This document shows positions 44,221 through 54,544 of a stretch of DNA of 64,000 nucleotides, one piece after another. Every line of letters begins with the position of its first letter. The first letter of the stretch is position 1. The DNA lies in assembly GCA_015059305.1 (NCBI GenBank), contig SVAQ01000003.1, positions 105,925 to 169,924 on the forward strand. The letters are read 5' to 3'. The stretch is from Bacillota bacterium. Its GTDB lineage: Bacteria; Bacillota_I; Bacilli_A; RF39; UBA660. The notes beneath the pieces are model-generated. The model made no database searches. It was not told the DNA's origin and saw only the letters and a list, made by a program, of their open reading frames with translations. The translations under genes were made by a program, and so were the position numbers.

Positions 44221-45931
44221 ATTCCTCTTCTTGTAATTTTTTAAAATCTATTTTCCCCATTTTTGTTTTAGGCAATGATTTTCTAAAATCATATTTAAAG
44301 GGTTGTTCAAATTTAGCTAAATGCTTTTCGCAATATTGCTTAATACTTGCTCTCACAATAGGCGTATCAATATAATCATTTTTTAGAACTATACAAGCTT
44401 TTGCAACTTCCACTTTATATGGATGCGGAATTCCAACAACAGTACAACTTAAAACCGCTTCATGGCTTTCGATTACATCCTCAATATGTTTAGGATAAAC
44501 ATTATATCCACTAGTAATTATCATTCGTTTTAAACGTTGTTTATAAAAAATCATACCATTCTTATCTATTGAACCTATATCACCAGTATGTAGCCATAAA
44601 TAACCATCATCGTGGATTTGTAGAACATTGTTAGTTTCTTCCTCATTATTTAAATATCCTAACATCATAGTAGGACCACTGATACAAATTTCACCATCTT
44701 CGCCATCTTTAACTTCTTTTTGGCTAAAAGGTTCTACAATTTTAATATCTGTTCCAGGAGTAGGAATGCCAATACACCCAGGTTCTGATGATTTATCAAT
44801 ATTAATTACTACCCCTGCAGCACTTTCAGTCATACCATATCCTTGAGAAATCGTTATTTTTGCACCGTGTTTTTTAAAATAGTCGTTAATTCTTTCTTGA
44901 AGGCTACCAGAAAGGCTATCCCCGCCACAAATGGCATATTTCAAGAACGATAAATCTAGATTATCATCTTCATTTTTTAACAAACCTTCATAAAGAGTTG
45001 GAACTCCAAAAACAACATTTGGTTTGTTTTTATTAATAATTTTCGCAAATTCATCTACTTTAAATCTAGGTATTAATATTTCTTCACAACCAAGACACAA
45101 AGGTGTATGAATACCTAAAACCAAACCAAATCCATGAAATACTGGTAATATTCCAAGAACTCTATCTTGAACTTTTAAGTTCTTAACAATTACTTTAGCT
45201 TGCAACACCATGGCATTAACACTACTATTAGATAATACAATTCCTTTGGCAACACCAGTTGTTCCACCACTTTGTAAAATTAAAGCAGGTTCTTCTCTTA
45301 CATCCGAAACTCTTCTTAAATTTACTTTTTCACTTTTTAAACGTAAAAACTTTTTCCAAGACATAAACATTTGTTTATTAGGTTTTTTAAACTTTCCAAT
45401 TGTAGATAATTTATAACCCAGTTTTAAATAAAAAGGCATACTATTACCAGCACTAACGCCAATAATTTTTTCCACTTTTGTTTCTTTTAGTGAATGATTA
45501 ATTTTAGCATACGATGCATCTATAACTATCACAATCTTACTTTCAGTATTTTTTAAACAAGTGTCTATTTCTACTTCACTTGATAAAGGGTGAATAATAT
45601 TACTTACAGCTCCCACTTTATTAATTGCGTAAAAAGCAATTAGCGCTTCCGGGGTATTTGGCATAATAACAGTAACTATGTCATATTTTTCAACGCCTAA
45701 GCTCATTAGTGAATCTGCAACATCATCAATTTGTTTTAACATTTTTCCAAAAGTTACTCTTTTGCCAAAATAATTTAGGGCTTTATGTTCCGGATGTTTC
45801 CTAGCATGTTCACATAACATTTCATATATTGTTAAATTAGGTACATTAATTTTTCTTTCATCTTTAGAATAATACTTATTCCATCTTGAATAAGCTTTAA
45901 TTTTTCTTTTAATCTTACTTAAAATAATCAT
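44219..45931 (-). CDS. Acyl-CoA synthetase (AMP-forming), second paralogue
   Basis: 570-residue ANL ligase, closely similar in layout to the one at 3758. SGGTTGVAKG (A3) is near residue 219, GYGMTESA (A5) follows, LHTGDIGS and RLKRMIITSGYNVYPKH form the hinge, and the C-terminal lysine lies in LPKTKMGKIDFK. No membrane segment. It is expected to activate a fatty or other carboxylic acid. SD AAGGAG. Transcribed alone, unlike the first copy. Two copies suggest different chain length or use, for instance scavenging host fatty acids (inference). Confidence 0.9.
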   Translation of the reverse strand: MIILSKIKRKIKAYSRWNKYYSKDERKINVPNLTIYEMLCEHARKHPEHKALNYFGKRVTFGKMLKQIDDVADSLMSLGVEKYDIVTVIMPNTPEALIAFYAINKVGAVSNIIHPLSSEVEIDTCLKNTESKIVIVIDASYAKINHSLKETKVEKIIGVSAGNSMPFYLKLGYKLSTIGKFKKPNKQMFMSWKKFLRLKSEKVNLRRVSDVREEPALILQSGGTTGVAKGIVLSNSSVNAMVLQAKVIVKNLKVQDRVLGILPVFHGFGLVLGIHTPLCLGCEEILIPRFKVDEFAKIINKNKPNVVFGVPTLYEGLLKNEDDNLDLSFLKYAICGGDSLSGSLQERINDYFKKHGAKITISQGYGMTESAAGVVINIDKSSEPGCIGIPTPGTDIKIVEPFSQKEVKDGEDGEICISGPTMMLGYLNNEEETNNVLQIHDDGYLWLHTGDIGSIDKNGMIFYKQRLKRMIITSGYNVYPKHIEDVIESHEAVLSCTVVGIPHPYKVEVAKACIVLKNDYIDTPIVRASIKQYCEKHLAKFEQPFKYDFRKSLPKTKMGKIDFKKLQEEE

Positions 45932-46016
45932 ATATACTCCTTTTTAAAATTATTATAACACTAATTTTATTAATTAAAAAAACATATTTACAATATTTTA
46001 AGAAAAATGACCCCAA

Positions 46017-46044
46017 TTTAAGAAAAGTGTGATATTATTATAAT
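46017..46044 (+). promoter_or_regulatory. Probable promoter of the 90-residue protein gene
   Basis: -10 TATAAT (46039-46044) and a weak -35 TTTAAG (46017-46022) with a 16-bp spacer, just ahead of SD GAAGGTG. Confidence 0.45.
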
Positions 46045-46059
46045 AGAAGGTGAATAATC

Positions 46060-46332
46060 ATGAAAATGGATATTAATATAGCATATTCAAATTTTTTAAA
46101 AGCAATTGAAAACTTAAATAGCGTAGGTAACATAGTAGCTTACAAAGATTCACATCCAAGTGAATTCTCATCTTTAATGTTATCTGTTGCTAGTTTTTTC
46201 ATGTACATTAAAAGACATGCTAGCGAAAGTCAAGAAATAACTAGTAATTCATATCAAATTATAATAAACACATTATCTAAGTATCCAGAACTAGAGGGAC
46301 TTAAAAATACACTACTAATTGATACTTTATAA
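46060..46332 (+). CDS. Small hypothetical protein (90 residues)
   Basis: 90 residues, soluble and helical (INIAYSNFLKAIENLN, then SSLMLSVASFFMYIKRH). Well-framed single gene: -10 TATAAT, SD GAAGGTG 7 bp before ATG, and a terminator right after the stop. Initiation could also be at the ATG at 46066 (Met3). No family recognised. Confidence 0.6.
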   Translation: MKMDINIAYSNFLKAIENLNSVGNIVAYKDSHPSEFSSLMLSVASFFMYIKRHASESQEITSNSYQIIINTLSKYPELEGLKNTLLIDTL

Positions 46333-46358
46333 TCATTAGCCAAGCTAATGATTTTTTC
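46331..46358 (+). terminator. Terminator of the 90-residue protein gene
   Basis: 10-bp stem AATCATTAGC/GCTAATGATT with a 3-nt loop, then T5 (46354 on). Confidence 0.85.
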
Positions 46359-46400
46359 AACAAAAAACCATTGTATTTTTACACAATGGTTATTTTTATT

Positions 46401-46474
46401 TGGAGGAACCGGCCGGATTCGAACCGGCGCTCAGGGTGTTGCAGACCCACGCCTTACCACTTGGCTACGGTTCC
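46401..46474 (-). tRNA. tRNA-Cys (GCA)
   Basis: 74 nt with encoded CCA and U73. Acceptor GGAACCG/CGGTTCC, D-region AGCCAAGTGGTAAGGC as in bacterial tRNA-Cys, anticodon loop CTGCAAC (GCA), and the TTCGAAT T-loop. One T-T mismatch in the outer anticodon stem pair. Confidence 0.95.
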
Positions 46475-46550
46475 GTAATACAATATATGACTTTTTTCAA
46501 AGTAATATTATTGTATTATATTTTTTTTATACTGTCAACTTTCAAGCGCT

Positions 46551-48164
46551 TTAATTTATAACTTTTAAATTAATAATGTATTCTTTATTTCTTATAGTAA
46601 TAATTATTTGGATTATATTTGCATTTTCAATTTCATTAGGCACTTCGAAAGCTATTAAGTTTGACACTTTTAATGGAGTAACATTTTTACCAGCATCAGA
46701 ATAGACTTTATCACCTACTTTATATTGTACTTTTACAAAATTCTCAGCAAAGGACGCCAAAGAATTATAACTAGAATTATACGCTGTACTTACATCTTGT
46801 AAATAATCTACCGATAATATAATTAACTTATTATCATAGCGATTATCTTTGATTGGTATTGTTATAGCATCATAATATTCCTTACATTCTTCTTTTGCAC
46901 ATACTTCATATTTATAAATATACTTTTTATCAATAAAGTAAGAATTAAAAGTTATTTCTGAATTACCTAAATAAGTATCTTCAAATGAGATCTTATCATA
47001 TAATTTATAATTCCCTACAATATTCAAATCCGCTATTCTTTTGGGATTAATATTGATAAAAATACGCTTATCGATGTATTCACCTTTATCATAGACGTTT
47101 CCATTATGAATCTTTATATGCATGCCTTTTCTCGTTTGAGAAACATTCAACTTGTATGCTAAAGCAAAAGTTTTATCTGAATTATGAGATATCGATAACG
47201 GGACATTACTCGGTGCATAATCTATAAAATTCACTGAATCATTTATAGTAGGATTAATTGTATCTCTACCAACTTCCAATTTAAAATTATTATAGTCTAC
47301 ATTTATAGCATATCCTGAAGTATTTTTAATTTTTACTTTCAATACTAAATAATAATTATCAAGTGTGTTACCCTGATAATCTAAATTTGTAATAACTGCA
47401 TCTTCTACAGTAATATTTAATTTATTATAAGTAAATGATTTTCCCGTTCGGTATGTCAAATCATAATTGCTATGAATATTATTATAAATATATATAGCAA
47501 GTGCAGCACTTAAAGCTAAAAGTACACAAATAACAATAAATTTATTTTCCTTAATATAATATATAATCTCTCGAAAAGTTCTATTAATCTTTTGTTTAAA
47601 TCGATACCCCTGGAAATTAACATTAATTTCAAATTCTTCGTTATCGAGACTATCACTATCCATTGATTGTCGTTCATCTGCAAACTCGAATTTTTTTACG
47701 TTAAACCCAATCGTTCTCAGCAAAATAAAAACTATAAATATAAACTGAGGAATATAAACAATTACTAAAACATCACGCAAACTACGAGATAAAGTGGAAG
47801 ATAACAATTCCTTTTCAAAACTTTGAAGAATTCCACTAATATAAAATAAACCAATAAAAATCAGTAAGTAATAAATAACCATCATAATATATAATTTCGC
47901 TGGTTTCTTTTTATGAACTAATAATATTAATATTGCCATTATTAACAATATAATTAATAAAATTATAATAAACAGCGAAGCTGGAGTATATAATTTTTCA
48001 AGGTCGGTAACAACCGTTGTCATATATCCGTTTTTTACATAATTGTTAAAGAATCTAACTGTATCAAGCAAACGATAAGCACCAACACCTAAAAGAAAGG
48101 CTAATGCCAAATGGATTATCCGATAATATTTAATTAGAAATGCAAACGGTTTCTTTAGTATCAC
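46551..48164 (-). CDS. Polytopic membrane protein with extracytoplasmic C-terminal domain, unknown
   Basis: 537 residues with four helices in the first 145 (about 14-30, 56-81, 87-107, 128-148) and another at about 208-228, and a long outside part (about 230-537) of strand-rich character with one Cys pair (CAKEEC). No catalytic motif. Start codon GTG 48164 with AGGTG 7 bp upstream. Nothing recognisable as a family; it may be a surface sensor or anchor. Next to the LysM protein at 48220, same strand, 55 bp apart. Confidence 0.65.
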   Translation of the reverse strand: MILKKPFAFLIKYYRIIHLALAFLLGVGAYRLLDTVRFFNNYVKNGYMTTVVTDLEKLYTPASLFIIILLIILLIMAILILLVHKKKPAKLYIMMVIYYLLIFIGLFYISGILQSFEKELLSSTLSRSLRDVLVIVYIPQFIFIVFILLRTIGFNVKKFEFADERQSMDSDSLDNEEFEINVNFQGYRFKQKINRTFREIIYYIKENKFIVICVLLALSAALAIYIYNNIHSNYDLTYRTGKSFTYNKLNITVEDAVITNLDYQGNTLDNYYLVLKVKIKNTSGYAINVDYNNFKLEVGRDTINPTINDSVNFIDYAPSNVPLSISHNSDKTFALAYKLNVSQTRKGMHIKIHNGNVYDKGEYIDKRIFININPKRIADLNIVGNYKLYDKISFEDTYLGNSEITFNSYFIDKKYIYKYEVCAKEECKEYYDAITIPIKDNRYDNKLIILSVDYLQDVSTAYNSSYNSLASFAENFVKVQYKVGDKVYSDAGKNVTPLKVSNLIAFEVPNEIENANIIQIIITIRNKEYIINLKVIN

Positions 48165-48219
48165 TCTAGTTCACCTATCATAATTGTAGCACAAAAAAAA
48201 TATGGTGCAAAGACCATAA

Positions 48220-48672
48220 TTATTTTCGTTCACTAACTAGTATTTGACCAGGCATTAAATAAATCGTTTCATTTTCTCTTACAATTGCATCTTTATTTTT
48301 CTTAAACATATCTGCTACTAAATCTAATGTATCGCCTTCTTTTGTTATATAATAGCTATAATTTGCTACAGGCAATAATATAACTTGATTTGGATATATA
48401 TAATCATTTAAATTTAGACCATTTAAAGCCGCTAATAATTCAGGATTAATATTATACTTTTTACTTATAGCATATAAACTATCTCCAGCATTAATTGTGT
48501 ATGTATCAAAGTATTTCTCCTTATTTTTAGGAACTATAATATCCATTCCTTGTCTTAACGACTCATTAAAGTATAAATTATTTAAATCCTCAAGATACGA
48601 TCTATTAGTATGAAACTTTCTTGCGATATCATCAAGTGTTTCATTTCCTTTAACACGATATTTATCAAACAT
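48220..48672 (-). CDS. Protein of three LysM modules without a signal peptide
   Basis: 150 residues made of three LysM-like repeats: KYRVKGNETLDDIARKF, TYTINAGDSLYAISKKY and YYITKEGDTLDLVADMF, each followed by a second half-repeat. LysM binds the glycan of peptidoglycan or chitin. ATG 48672 is preferred; SD AGGAG is 8 bp upstream and the GTG at 48681 is unsupported. It has no export signal, like the amidase at 35098. In spore formers such proteins belong to coat or spore-wall layers; this is only an analogy. Confidence 0.8.
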   Translation of the reverse strand: MFDKYRVKGNETLDDIARKFHTNRSYLEDLNNLYFNESLRQGMDIIVPKNKEKYFDTYTINAGDSLYAISKKYNINPELLAALNGLNLNDYIYPNQVILLPVANYSYYITKEGDTLDLVADMFKKNKDAIVRENETIYLMPGQILVSERK

Positions 48673-48718
48673 TTTTCTCACTCCTACTATAGGATATGTT
48701 TTTCAAAATTATATGTTA

Positions 48719-49762
48719 TTAAAAAATATAAATATTATTATTGGTAAAATTCCATTCGCTATAACGCATAACTTTGCTAATTCCTTTGTCTAAATGTACA
48801 TAGTAAAGAGTATCTCCTGCAACGTAGAAAGCTTCTTTTTCATTGGATTCCACAATATTAGCAACATTATCATTTGTTATAAGAATTTTAGAATTTATCG
48901 TTTTATAATACAACTTATCATTTTCAAGAAAATATTCAAATAATTTATCATCTTTAAATTCTACATTTTTTTTATTTAATTTATTAACACTTACTGCTTC
49001 CCACTTTTGATTCACGCGGATCTGATAAGCATTTTTAGCAATCTCTTCTTTAAAAGGATTTATTTTATATTCTTTTTCAGTCTGTAAATCGTATAAATAA
49101 ATATTTTTCTTATGCGTACCAAGAATATAACTATTAAAATAGATATCTTTATTTAGATTTGATTCTTTAACCTCGTTATTTTTAGAATTTATTAAATATA
49201 ACTTATTAAATTTATATTTTTGATTGTAATCAGCAATTACTAAATGATTGTTTAGTTTAGTTATTATTTCTAATTCATATACATCTTTATCAAACAATTC
49301 AATTTGCTTTTTTTCTTTTTCATTTATTGCTAGCATTTCCGTATAATTCCATATATAAAACTTTTTTTCTTTCAAATCATAAATATCCACTAATTGAAAG
49401 GTATCTTTTATATTGCCACCAACATCTTCATATGCATACGTTGTGTAATAGTTATCATTTTCCTTGCAAACTGAAAAATCGTTTAAAATTTTAGATTTAA
49501 CATTTAAACAATTATCTTTAATAATTGCCTTATCAAGCAAGCCTCTTTTTTTGATATATTTATGCGCTAAAGAATAAACAAATTTTTTGTTTCCCTTTTC
49601 TATCTTAAACAAATAAATTTTTTCTTTCTTCTTATAAGATTCAGTTATTTTTATTTTATTTATATCATATTTAAACACATAGTTCTTTGGAGTTAAAGAA
49701 ACTACTATAAATAATACAAAAATACAAAGAAAAAATAGAATTAAATTACGAAGTTTATTCAT
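48719..49762 (-). CDS. Membrane-anchored hypothetical protein
   Basis: 347 residues: N-terminal helix (about 6-24, LRNLILFFLCIFVLFIVVSL) and a long exported, strand-rich region with YF/YLD repeats but no recognised domain. It starts 8 bp inside the end of the PH-domain gene, so both are translated together. ATG 49762 is preferred over GTG 49768. Function unknown. Confidence 0.65.
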   Translation of the reverse strand: MNKLRNLILFFLCIFVLFIVVSLTPKNYVFKYDINKIKITESYKKKEKIYLFKIEKGNKKFVYSLAHKYIKKRGLLDKAIIKDNCLNVKSKILNDFSVCKENDNYYTTYAYEDVGGNIKDTFQLVDIYDLKEKKFYIWNYTEMLAINEKEKKQIELFDKDVYELEIITKLNNHLVIADYNQKYKFNKLYLINSKNNEVKESNLNKDIYFNSYILGTHKKNIYLYDLQTEKEYKINPFKEEIAKNAYQIRVNQKWEAVSVNKLNKKNVEFKDDKLFEYFLENDKLYYKTINSKILITNDNVANIVESNEKEAFYVAGDTLYYVHLDKGISKVMRYSEWNFTNNNIYIF

Positions 49763-50189
49763 TATCACGATAATTTTTCTTTTCGCGCATCATAAAATCA
49801 GAAATTGCCGTTTCAATTTCATCTAAAGCATGTTTAGATAGATTTGTTAGAACGATTTCCTCTTTAACAGTATCTATGGTAATACGACCAAACAATAGTC
49901 CACGATAAATTTGCATATCGTTATACATATCTGGAGTAATTTGATTATAAAAACTACCCCATACGACTCTTTTTTGTCCTATTAATAGCCTTTTATCTGT
50001 TAGCACTAATACCGCACTAGAAAATACATCGCACCAATTGTCATTTTTTTGGCCACAAAAAGCATAAATCACTTCTTCATCAGGATTGATATAATTTTCT
50101 ATAACTCTGGCATGTTTTTTTAATCTCCATGCAACTGTATCAGGATATCTTGATTTAAACGCTTTAACCATTTCATAAACACTTAACAT
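49755..50189 (-). CDS. YokE-like PH-domain protein
   Basis: 144 residues; the middle carries the short bacterial PH-type core (AVLVLTDKRLLIGQK, then ITIDTVKEEIVLTN). These domains occur in many Gram-positive proteins of unknown function. No membrane segment. SD AGGTG. Translationally coupled to the membrane protein at 48719. Confidence 0.7.
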   Translation of the reverse strand: MLSVYEMVKAFKSRYPDTVAWRLKKHARVIENYINPDEEVIYAFCGQKNDNWCDVFSSAVLVLTDKRLLIGQKRVVWGSFYNQITPDMYNDMQIYRGLLFGRITIDTVKEEIVLTNLSKHALDEIETAISDFMMREKKNYRDNE

Positions 50190-50242
50190 ATTTACATCAC
50201 CTATTTATATTTTAACGTAAGCCCTATAAATAAGCAAATAAA

Positions 50243-50263
50243 AAGCGAATATTTTACTCGCTT
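50243..50263 (-). terminator. Terminator of the MacB-like gene
   Basis: Stem AAGCGA/TCGCTT with a 9-nt loop that contains the TAA stop at 50254; T-rich on the minus strand. Confidence 0.55.
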
Positions 50264-52731
50264 CTTAATGCTTCCACAGGATCTTTTTTACTAGCCATTC
50301 TCGAAGGAATAAGACCGGCAATAATAGTTAGTATCATACTAATTGCTACTAAAACAATAGCTCCATTTATCGGCAATGATGCAATGCCTTTAATTCCAGA
50401 TAATTTAACTATAATCATGTTTATTGGGATGTTTAATAAGAATGTAACTACAACACCAATTAATCCAGCTAAAGTCCCTACAATAAAAGTTTCAGCATTG
50501 AATACACGTGAAATATCCTTCTTACTAGCCCCAATACTTCTTAAAATACCAATTTCTTTAGTTCTTTCAAGGACAGAAATATAGGTTATAATTCCAATCA
50601 TAATTGATGATACCACTAACGATACAGAAACAAATGCTATAAGCACATAACTGATTACATCAACGATTGTCGTAACACTTTCCATAAGAAGACCAACATA
50701 GTCTGTATAGCTGATTACTTCATTGTCTTTACCATTTTCTTTTTTATCATCGTTATATTCATCAATGATTTCTTTAATTTTATCTTTACTGTGGAAATCT
50801 TTTGGATAAATATTAATTACACTTGGATTTTCCAAATCAACAATACCTAGAGCCAATAAATTCCCCTCATAAGATGAAGAATATGTTAATCCTTCGTATG
50901 CAATATCACTCATTCCAAATTCTTTACCAGTAAATACATTAATTTCTTTATTAGCAGTTTGTTCTTTAGCAATTTTTGATGCATTTATTTTATTAATAAC
51001 ATATTCTGTTAAATCGTGAGTATAACCTACTCCACCATATGATGATGCAGTATTTAGTACTGAAGATTCATCGTATTTAACAATCCCAACGACTTTAATT
51101 TCTAAAGCCTTTTCTAATTGATTTTTAATATAGCTCTTATCATTTTCCATATTAACCCAAATACCATTAGTTTTTTTGTAATAATCAGTATTTAATAATA
51201 CTTTAAATGATAGATTTAATAACTCATCATATGTATAAGAACTTTGTGTAAATTCCGACTCTGTTCCTGTCATTATATCTTGCATTACTTTTTCTAGTTC
51301 TTTTTTATCTTTCAAACCTAAGGAATATGCAGTGTAATCACTTATCATATTATTTTTATCTACAATTATAACTACTTCATCATAGTTCTCCGGCATTTTC
51401 CCAGCAAGAACCTCATATTGATCTTTAAGTAATTCGTCATTGTCTAAAAATTCACTAAAAACATTATTTGCCATTGAAGCGTATAATTCATTCATTTGGA
51501 AGCCAAATGATGACATGATGTTATTAGGATTTAATTTTTCAATTGAATTAGAATCATTTTTATATATTTGCAAATTCAAATTATAACTATATTTTATTGC
51601 ATTTGTATATTTATTTATCTCCTTTTCATTATCCTCTAAAAAGTTTTTAAATGTTTCTAAATCATTAGATTCTATTTCTTTTGTCATGATACTAATCATA
51701 TTACCCATTATGTCATTGGTAACTATTGTTTCTTTCTTAGTATTAGCCTTAATATTATTAGAATTTCTAAACGATTCCATTAAACTTGCTGCATCAATTT
51801 TTTGCGACTCTATAGTAAGCGGATAACTAGATAATGTATCTTCTTCAACATTGTTAATATATTTATCAACACCATTTGAAATACTGAGTACTAATGCAAT
51901 ACCTATAATCCCAATTGCTCCGGCAAAAGCGGTTAATATTGTTCTTCCTTTTTTTGTTGCTAAATTATTCAGACTTAAGCTAAGAGCTGTTTTAAAAGAC
52001 ATAAAATTCTTTTTACTTGTCTTTTTTATTGCTGATTTCTTTTTTTCTTCGCCATCATATGGATCTGAATCGCTAATTACTTTACCATCTGATAAATTAA
52101 TTATTCTTGTAGAATATTTCTTTGCTAAATCTGGATTATGGGTAACCATAATAACTAAACGATCTTTAGAAATTTCTTTCAACAATTCCATAATTTGAAT
52201 ACTTGTTTCACTATCTAAAGCTCCTGTAGGTTCATCCGCCAGTAAAATGTCCGGATCATTAACTAAGGCTCTAGCAATCGCTATTCTTTGAGTTTGCCCA
52301 CCTGACATTTGATTAGGTTTTTTATAAAGTTGGTCTTCAAGACCTACTTTCTTTAAAACTTCAATTGCCCTCTTGCGACGATTTGTTTTATTAACGCCTG
52401 AAAGAGTAAGTGCTAATTCAACATTTGACAAAGCATTTTGATGAGGAATTAAATTATAGCTTTGGAAAACAAATCCAACACTATGATTACGATATAAATC
52501 CCAGTCATAATCGCTATATTCTTTAGTAGTTCTCCCATTAATGGTGAGATCTCCGTCAGTATAATTATCTAACCCTCCAATAATATTTAAAAGCGTTGTT
52601 TTACCACTTCCTGATGTTCCTAAAATAGAAACAAATTCATTTTTGCGGAACTTAATATTTACATTAGTTAAAGCCATTACTTTAATATCCTCAGTCGCAT
52701 AGACTTTACTAATGTTTTTTAGTTCTAACAT
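50254..52731 (-). CDS. MacB/FtsX-type ABC transporter, ATPase and permease in one chain
   Basis: 825 residues. The ATPase domain (about 1-220) has Walker A GTSGSGKTT, signature MSGGQ and Walker B LLADEPTGALD. The permease (about 225-825) has one membrane segment near 265-285, a large extracellular domain (about 290-690) and three segments near the C-terminus (about 695-720, 755-775, 788-808), the FtsX/MacB pattern. It would move signals or lipoprotein-like substrates across the membrane. The RDD gene upstream overlaps it by 7 bp. Confidence 0.9.
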   Translation of the reverse strand: MLELKNISKVYATEDIKVMALTNVNIKFRKNEFVSILGTSGSGKTTLLNIIGGLDNYTDGDLTINGRTTKEYSDYDWDLYRNHSVGFVFQSYNLIPHQNALSNVELALTLSGVNKTNRRKRAIEVLKKVGLEDQLYKKPNQMSGGQTQRIAIARALVNDPDILLADEPTGALDSETSIQIMELLKEISKDRLVIMVTHNPDLAKKYSTRIINLSDGKVISDSDPYDGEEKKKSAIKKTSKKNFMSFKTALSLSLNNLATKKGRTILTAFAGAIGIIGIALVLSISNGVDKYINNVEEDTLSSYPLTIESQKIDAASLMESFRNSNNIKANTKKETIVTNDIMGNMISIMTKEIESNDLETFKNFLEDNEKEINKYTNAIKYSYNLNLQIYKNDSNSIEKLNPNNIMSSFGFQMNELYASMANNVFSEFLDNDELLKDQYEVLAGKMPENYDEVVIIVDKNNMISDYTAYSLGLKDKKELEKVMQDIMTGTESEFTQSSYTYDELLNLSFKVLLNTDYYKKTNGIWVNMENDKSYIKNQLEKALEIKVVGIVKYDESSVLNTASSYGGVGYTHDLTEYVINKINASKIAKEQTANKEINVFTGKEFGMSDIAYEGLTYSSSYEGNLLALGIVDLENPSVINIYPKDFHSKDKIKEIIDEYNDDKKENGKDNEVISYTDYVGLLMESVTTIVDVISYVLIAFVSVSLVVSSIMIGIITYISVLERTKEIGILRSIGASKKDISRVFNAETFIVGTLAGLIGVVVTFLLNIPINMIIVKLSGIKGIASLPINGAIVLVAISMILTIIAGLIPSRMASKKDPVEALRSE

Positions 52732-53357
52732 ATTTCCACCACCCTTGTCTTACAAATTAAATCTCTTATAGAACGATTATCTTTCCTTACAAATGAAGTT
52801 ATTATATCTGCATAACAATAAATATTTAAAATATATGTAATTAGAAGATTAGCATACAAGTAACTAATATCTTTAAAAACAAATAAAGTTAATATATTTA
52901 ATATCGTAGTTATAACATTGTATAAAATTATATTAGCAAATATGGGAATGAATAAAGCCCGTATGAAATGTTTCCAAAGTGATACTTCCTCTTTTTCGTT
53001 TGATACCACTTTAATTTTAAATAGTCTTTTACCAATTGTCTGATTATTATTAAAATAAGGAAACAATGTAAAATACATTAAAATTACAATGATTTCTATT
53101 AAAGTATTACTTAGAGCATAATAATTTAAATCATAAATATATCCTGCATATTCATCATTAATTAAATCATCGGTCTCTATTGTTGTGACATTACCAAAAT
53201 TAACTTCATAGTATTCATTATATTCATTAACTACATTTTGATACTTATCTTGATTAGGATTTAAAAAATTAATTTGCCCAATCATAACTACTAACAAAGA
53301 TACAACAAACAAATCAATTAGATATGCACCGCATCTTTTTAACTTAAAATTCGCCAT
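52725..53357 (-). CDS. RDD-family membrane protein
   Basis: 210 residues: RCGAYLIDLFVVSLL at the N-terminus and NQTIGKRLFKIKVV in the middle, typical of RDD proteins, with three or four membrane segments (about 10-25, 85-105, 135-160, 165-190). Members may be ion or transport accessory proteins. It overlaps the MacB-like ABC gene by 7 bp, so the two probably work together. SD GGGAGG. Confidence 0.8.
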   Translation of the reverse strand: MANFKLKRCGAYLIDLFVVSLLVVMIGQINFLNPNQDKYQNVVNEYNEYYEVNFGNVTTIETDDLINDEYAGYIYDLNYYALSNTLIEIIVILMYFTLFPYFNNNQTIGKRLFKIKVVSNEKEEVSLWKHFIRALFIPIFANIILYNVITTILNILTLFVFKDISYLYANLLITYILNIYCYADIITSFVRKDNRSIRDLICKTRVVEIC

Positions 53358-53415
53358 AAGGCCTCCCTATCTGCATTATTATTTTATAAATACTAGTTCC
53401 AATTGTCAAATGAAA

Positions 53416-53437
53416 AGAAGTGATATGTTTCACTTCT
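53416..53437 (-). terminator. Terminator of the HtrA gene
   Basis: Hairpin AGAAGTGA/TTCACTTCT just after the HtrA stop at 53436, followed by a T-rich stretch on the minus strand. Confidence 0.65.
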
Positions 53438-54542
53438 AATAAACTTTTTCGTTTGTACTTAATGTTACTGTTGTTGTTTTGGTATCACCATTTCTAATAT
53501 ATGTTATTGTAACTTTATCGCCTACATTATAATTATATAGATAATATCTTAAATAGCCAATACTCACAACATTTTGATCATTAATTTTTATAATGATATC
53601 ACCAGGTTTTAATCCAGCTTTATCTGCAGGTGATTTATCTTCTACACTATATACTATGACACCACTTGTAATATTATATTGAGTAAGATTCTTGTAGTAT
53701 TGTGGATAATAATAACCATCTGTAACATTAATCATTGATACACCTAAATATGGTTGAGTTATTACTTCTCCGGCAATAATTTTTCCAGCATATTCTAAAG
53801 CTACCTCAATTGGAATGGCAAATCCCATACCTTCAACTGATGTATCAACTAATTTTAAAGATGCTACCCCAATTACTTGACCATTAGCATTACACAATGG
53901 ACCGCCGCTATTGCCTGAATTAATCGCAGCATCTGTTTGTAAAACTTTCATAACATAATCGCTAGAATCTGAGGATAATTCTACTTCTACCATCCGATCT
54001 TTACCAGATATTATTCCTCTTGTAACAGTCCAAGAATAAACACTATCAAGCGGAGCCCCTACAGCAAAAGCCGTATCTCCTACTCTTAATTCTTCACTTG
54101 ACCCTAATTCAGCAACCGCTAATATTTCTTTACTATCTACTGATAAAACAGCGATGTCTGAAAGTGCGTCACTACCAACAACATCGGTCTCAATAACTTT
54201 TCCATTTGTAAAAGTAACTGTTACTTTGCTACCCTTTTCAATTACATGGTTATTAGTAATTATATATCCCTTTTTATTATCCTCTTTAAAAACAAAACCA
54301 GTACCAGTCGAATATAACTTATTATCACGATACGTTGATACAATTACAACTGCGTCATATACCTTTTCAACAGATTCTGCTAAACCAGTATCAGTAACCG
54401 TTACATTTTTTTCTAGCTTTGTTATATTTGTAGAAAACAAACTTGGAAAAGAAGCGATTACTGCATACATTGCTCCACAACCTAGAAAAAACACTAGTAA
54501 GGGCACTAAAATTTTGGTTAAATCATTTTCTTTTTTCATCAT
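53436..54542 (-). CDS. htrA: HtrA/DegP-type S1C serine protease with PDZ domain
   Basis: 368 residues, membrane-anchored by one N-terminal helix (about 10-30). The trypsin-like domain has catalytic His in TNNHVI, Asp in LSDIAVL and Ser in GNSGGPL. The C-terminal PDZ domain (about 265-360) starts with QPYLGVSM and contains SPADKAGLKPGDIIIKIN. It degrades or refolds misfolded exported proteins. Either of two adjacent Met codons may start it. It starts 2 bp after the stop of an Abi/HEPN gene, so the two form an operon. Confidence 0.94.
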   Translation of the reverse strand: MMKKENDLTKILVPLLVFFLGCGAMYAVIASFPSLFSTNITKLEKNVTVTDTGLAESVEKVYDAVVIVSTYRDNKLYSTGTGFVFKEDNKKGYIITNNHVIEKGSKVTVTFTNGKVIETDVVGSDALSDIAVLSVDSKEILAVAELGSSEELRVGDTAFAVGAPLDSVYSWTVTRGIISGKDRMVEVELSSDSSDYVMKVLQTDAAINSGNSGGPLCNANGQVIGVASLKLVDTSVEGMGFAIPIEVALEYAGKIIAGEVITQPYLGVSMINVTDGYYYPQYYKNLTQYNITSGVIVYSVEDKSPADKAGLKPGDIIIKINDQNVVSIGYLRYYLYNYNVGDKVTITYIRNGDTKTTTVTLSTNEKVY

Positions 54543-54544
54543 TA